This document shows positions 6,023-8,013 of a stretch of DNA of 8,013 bases, piece after piece. A program made the position numbers and the translations under genes. The stretch's first letter is position 1, and every line of letters starts with the position of its first letter. The stretch lies in NCBI GenBank assembly GCA_016180375.1, contig JACPBJ010000098.1, forward strand, positions 1 through 8,013. Reading direction: 5' to 3'. The stretch comes from Nitrososphaerota archaeon (GTDB lineage: Archaea > Thermoproteota > Nitrososphaeria > Nitrososphaerales > UBA57). The notes under the pieces were generated by a model, which was not told the origin of the DNA, did no database searches, and worked only from the letters and a program-made list of their open reading frames with translations.

Positions 6023-6780
6023 ATAACATGGCGAGGCTTGTATACAGAAATCTCAGAGCAAATCTTGACAAGGCGTCCTTATTCTTCGAATTGATATTCC
6101 CATTGTTCTTCATTTTCGTACAGGGTGCCGCAGTATCTGGAATAGTTCCGCCCTTTGAAATCGGCAATGGAAAAGTAGTTTCCTATGCGCTATTCCTTGC
6201 AGGTGGCGCTGTTACTCTTACAGTAATCAATGGAGGGACAAACGCTGGGACTCAATTATGGTTTGATAGAAGGCACGGCATGTTTGAACAGATCCTGATG
6301 GGGCCATTTACAAGAGCACAATACATCTTCAGCATAATAATTACGACGCTCATCATAGGTATGGCAGGTTCATCGCTGGTATTCCTTTTTGCATTACCGG
6401 TTCTTTCAGGCATCTCAATCACTGCCCAAGCAGCTCTGCTGACAGGCCTTGCTCTCTTTCTGGGAACTGTATTCTTTGGAGCCTTCGCCATTTCCCTTTC
6501 AGTAGCACTAAAGTCTTCAGAATCATTTCAAATCATATCAGCGGTAACATTTTTCATTTTCTTGTTTACTTCGTCGGTCTTCTTCCCTATTGATAGAGCT
6601 CCAAACTACATTCAAGCCGTGAGCTTGTTGAATCCATTGACATACACAACGGACATATTCAGGGCAGGTTTGTTTGATGCACCTACTCCACTGCTCCCCC
6701 TAGAGATGACAGTTTTGGCGGTTGAAGCTGCAGTGATGTTCACAATAGCTGTTTTCGCATTCCGCAGAATAAAGGTCTGA
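6019..6780 (+). CDS. ABC-2 type exporter, permease protein
   Basis: 253-residue membrane protein, partner of the preceding ATPase. About six hydrophobic segments are visible, near residues 22-43, 53-73, 100-129, 132-163, 169-189 and 226-248. The layout (N-terminal amphipathic RLVYRNLRANLDK, then TM1; RRHGMFEQILMGPFTR before TM3; SVFFPIDRAPNYIQAVSLLNPLTYTTDIFR between TM5 and TM6) is the classic ABC2_membrane pattern, including the NPLTY motif. The start ATG overlaps the ATPase stop (ATGA); a second ATG nine bases on is possible. The final 16 codons lie in the first copy of a perfect 50-bp tandem duplication whose second copy falls outside the reading frame. The encoded C-terminus is intact and ends in RRIKV. 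Confidence 0.92.
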   Translation: MNNMARLVYRNLRANLDKASLFFELIFPLFFIFVQGAAVSGIVPPFEIGNGKVVSYALFLAGGAVTLTVINGGTNAGTQLWFDRRHGMFEQILMGPFTRAQYIFSIIITTLIIGMAGSSLVFLFALPVLSGISITAQAALLTGLALFLGTVFFGAFAISLSVALKSSESFQIISAVTFFIFLFTSSVFFPIDRAPNYIQAVSLLNPLTYTTDIFRAGLFDAPTPLLPLEMTVLAVEAAVMFTIAVFAFRRIKV

Positions 6781-6831
6781 GAGTGATGTTCACAATAGCT
6801 GTTTTCGCATTCCGCAGAATAAAGGTCTGAG
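6732..6831. repeat. perfect 50-bp tandem duplication across the permease stop codon
   Basis: The 50 bases at 6732-6781 are repeated exactly at 6782-6831, beginning AGTGATGTTCAC and ending GGTCTGAG in each copy. The first copy encodes the last 15 full permease codons plus TGA. The second is downstream and out of phase by two bases, so it is non-coding for the permease. It contains an ATG-started frame (6786-6830) for the same last 14 residues, which is unlikely to be a gene. No divergence between copies implies a very recent event or an assembly artefact. Confidence 0.97.
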
Positions 6832-6840
6832 GCCAATCTT

Positions 6841-6867
6841 ATCCTTCTTTAGGATTCTTTTATATTT
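6841..6867 (+). terminator. probable terminator of the ABC exporter operon
   Basis: A 5-bp inverted repeat ATCCT / AGGAT (6841-6845 and 6851-6855) with a TCTTT loop is followed by the T-rich run TCTTTTATATTT. The stem is short, but the T-tract alone would suit archaeal termination. The same A/T-rich tail could also act as a TATA element for the next operon. Confidence 0.4.
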
Positions 6868-6904
6868 GCTGAACAAAGCAATCCTCCACCGGCTATTTTA
6901 TAGA
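6857..6904 (+). promoter_or_regulatory. promoter region of the trk operon
   Basis: Two TATA-like elements: TTCTTTTATATTT (ending 6867) and CTATTTTATAG (6893-6903). The second is centred about 39 bases upstream of the ATG at 6938 and predicts a leader of about 10-15 bases; the first predicts a leader of about 45-50 bases. No strong Shine-Dalgarno sequence precedes the ATG. Confidence 0.4.
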
Positions 6905-6937
6905 ATAGTATGTTTGCTACTCCGTGAGTAGGAACCC

Positions 6938-7594
6938 ATGAATATCGTAATTCTCGGCGGAGGCCACGTAGGGGAGAAACTTGCAAAGCAACTAACCAGA
7001 TCAAAGCATCAGGTGACACTATTTGAGAAAGATGCTGCAACTGCTCGTCGCTTGTCTGTCGAGCTTGACGCAATCGTTCTAAACGCAGATGGAACTGAAA
7101 AAGCGAACCTTGCAGACGCGAAGCTTCCTGAAACAGACGTATTCATATCTGCAACCGGAGAAGATAAGACCAATCTCTTCGCATGCCAACTGGCCCAAAA
7201 GATTGGAGCGCGTAAAGTCCTTGCAATAGTGAATGATCCAGAGGATTTGGAGCTCTTTCTAGACATGGGCATCACAGCTATCAACACAACATTGGTCACT
7301 GTCACAGCGATAGAGGATGCGATTGGGCATCTGGGTAGCTTACCACGGGTAGCATCGATTGCCGATGAAAAAGGGCAGATAGTCAGACTACTGATAACAG
7401 GAGGATCTGCGGCAATCGGGCAGAATGTAGATTCGCTATCAATCGGAGATAAGATCTTTGCAGTTAGCAGAGGAGAGAAGCTTATGCTTGGCAGGGAAGC
7501 AAACACTCTGAAGGAAGGGGATGTGCTTTATGCTATTATTAGGAACGATGCAGAGATAAGGCAGGCAAAGGAATTGATCGAGGCTGAAGATTGA
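6938..7594 (+). CDS. trkA: TrkA-like K+ uptake regulator (RCK_N + RCK_C)
   Basis: A 218-residue cytoplasmic regulatory subunit of a Trk/Ktr potassium transporter. The N-terminal RCK (Rossmann) domain occupies about residues 1-120. It has the dinucleotide-binding motif GGGHVG (7-12), an acidic Glu30 at the end of strand 2 (preference for NAD(H) type or related nucleotides), NADGTE, and ATGEDKTNLFACQLA. The C-terminal RCK_C/TrkA-C domain (about 135-215) ends with LKEGDVLYAIIRNDAEI. The size is that of single-unit regulators such as KtrA and archaeal TrkA, about half of E. coli TrkA, so it should assemble as an octameric or tetrameric ring below the membrane subunit. The stop codon overlaps the TTG start of the TrkH-like gene, supporting co-translation of the two partners. 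Confidence 0.92.
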   Translation: MNIVILGGGHVGEKLAKQLTRSKHQVTLFEKDAATARRLSVELDAIVLNADGTEKANLADAKLPETDVFISATGEDKTNLFACQLAQKIGARKVLAIVNDPEDLELFLDMGITAINTTLVTVTAIEDAIGHLGSLPRVASIADEKGQIVRLLITGGSAAIGQNVDSLSIGDKIFAVSRGEKLMLGREANTLKEGDVLYAIIRNDAEIRQAKELIEAED

Positions 7595-8013
7595 AGTTCA
7601 GTAACGTTGTTGTCTTTAGGAACCTTGGCTTAATTCTACAGTTTAATGGACTTCTATACGTAATTCCTGCAGCTTTTGGTATTTTCTCCGGAGAGCAATC
7701 ATCGACACTCGGGCTGTTCATGGGTGCTTTCGTATCGCTATCACTTGGCTTCGCACTTTCAAACATAAAAGGAGAAGAGAAACCAGATTATGCAAGCCTT
7801 TCAATTCTGACCGTTATCTCTTTTCTTTTGCTTGGAGCGATTGGTTCAATTCCTTATTTGTATTTGCATGAGCAGCTATTCCCCAACCTTGACCTCGTGG
7901 GTAAGATCGTCTCAAGCTATTTCGAGAGCATTTCTGCAATAACCACTACAGGACTTACACTCTTCGATCCCTCTTCACTGCCAAGATCAATCATATTCTA
8001 CAGGAGCATAACT
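7591..8013 (+). CDS. trkH: TrkH-like K+ transporter membrane subunit (3' partial)
   Basis: The frame is open from a TTG at 7591 to the end of the window, 141 codons, so the C-terminal two thirds or more lies outside. The TTG overlaps the trkA stop (TTGA), and the translation MKFSNVVVFRNLGLILQFNG is a normal TrkH N-terminus. Three hydrophobic segments are visible: about residues 12-33, 43-60 and 75-95. They are followed by FESISAITTTGLTLFD (about 112-127), which matches the first pore loop and selectivity filter of TrkH/KtrB (FE..S..TTTG.T). It forms the K+ pathway of a Trk system regulated by the upstream RCK protein. Internal ATG codons exist, but starting there would remove the first membrane segment. 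Confidence 0.92.
   Translation, partial: MKFSNVVVFRNLGLILQFNGLLYVIPAAFGIFSGEQSSTLGLFMGAFVSLSLGFALSNIKGEEKPDYASLSILTVISFLLLGAIGSIPYLYLHEQLFPNLDLVGKIVSSYFESISAITTTGLTLFDPSSLPRSIIFYRSIT

Noticed and set aside
3766..6780. Solute-binding protein plus ABC genes as one import system
   Set aside because: A terminator and a gap of about 290 bp separate them, and the ATPase/permease pair is of ABC-2 exporter type, which does not use a binding protein.
6786..6830. 14-codon frame in the second repeat copy
   Set aside because: It merely repeats the permease C-terminus because of the duplication; no independent signal for translation.
7009..7506. 165-codon open frame on the minus strand
   Set aside because: It lies wholly inside trkA, whose domains and motifs are clear. 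The translation is rich in Ser/Ala/Pro with no domain, as expected of an antisense shadow.

Overview
The window looks like archaeal chromosome with ordinary housekeeping content and a GC content somewhat under 50% by eye. Four things point to Archaea: a short (334-residue) archaeal-type adenylosuccinate synthetase, a THUMP/Trm-G10-type tRNA guanosine methyltransferase, an archaeal-style TrmJ, and A/T-rich TATA-like boxes about 25-35 bases upstream of several start codons with little or no Shine-Dalgarno sequence (leaderless style). A Thaumarchaeota/Nitrososphaeria or related TACK lineage is my best guess from the overall look of the proteins. It is an inference, since no marker here settles it. 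I see no rRNA, tRNA, CRISPR array, transposase or phage gene.

Layout. 1-1029 (+) is a 5'-truncated tRNA guanosine-N2 methyltransferase. It converges on, and overlaps by 35 bp, trmJ (995-1744, -), a tRNA ribose methyltransferase. purA (1818-2822, -) lies upstream of trmJ on the same strand. A short divergent spacer leads to an unrecognised 113-aa protein (2912-3253, +), which converges on a FUN14-family membrane protein (3305-3616, -). A second divergent spacer leads to a 341-aa protein (3766-4791, +) that looks like a family 1 ABC solute-binding protein but has no signal peptide or lipobox. It is followed by a hairpin plus T-tract and a roughly 290-bp gap without a credible gene. Then comes a two-gene ABC-2 exporter operon (ATPase 5081-6022, permease 6019-6780, overlapping at ATGA). 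The permease end is followed by a perfect 50-bp tandem duplication (6732-6831). The last unit is a potassium uptake operon: a TrkA-like RCK protein (6938-7594) and a TrkH-like channel subunit that starts on an overlapping TTG and runs off the window.

How the genes work together. Two tRNA modification enzymes sit tail to tail. The ABC ATPase and permease form one exporter. TrkA and TrkH form one K+ transport system, with the RCK protein as nucleotide-dependent regulator of the membrane subunit. The solute-binding-like protein is not next to an importer: the neighbouring ABC genes are exporter-type, so it should not be paired with them.

I did not find a clear new multi-gene system. The most checkable oddities are the 50-bp tandem duplication at the permease stop codon, the signal-less solute-binding protein, and a tRNA methyltransferase whose motif IV reads TEPI instead of (D/N)PPY.
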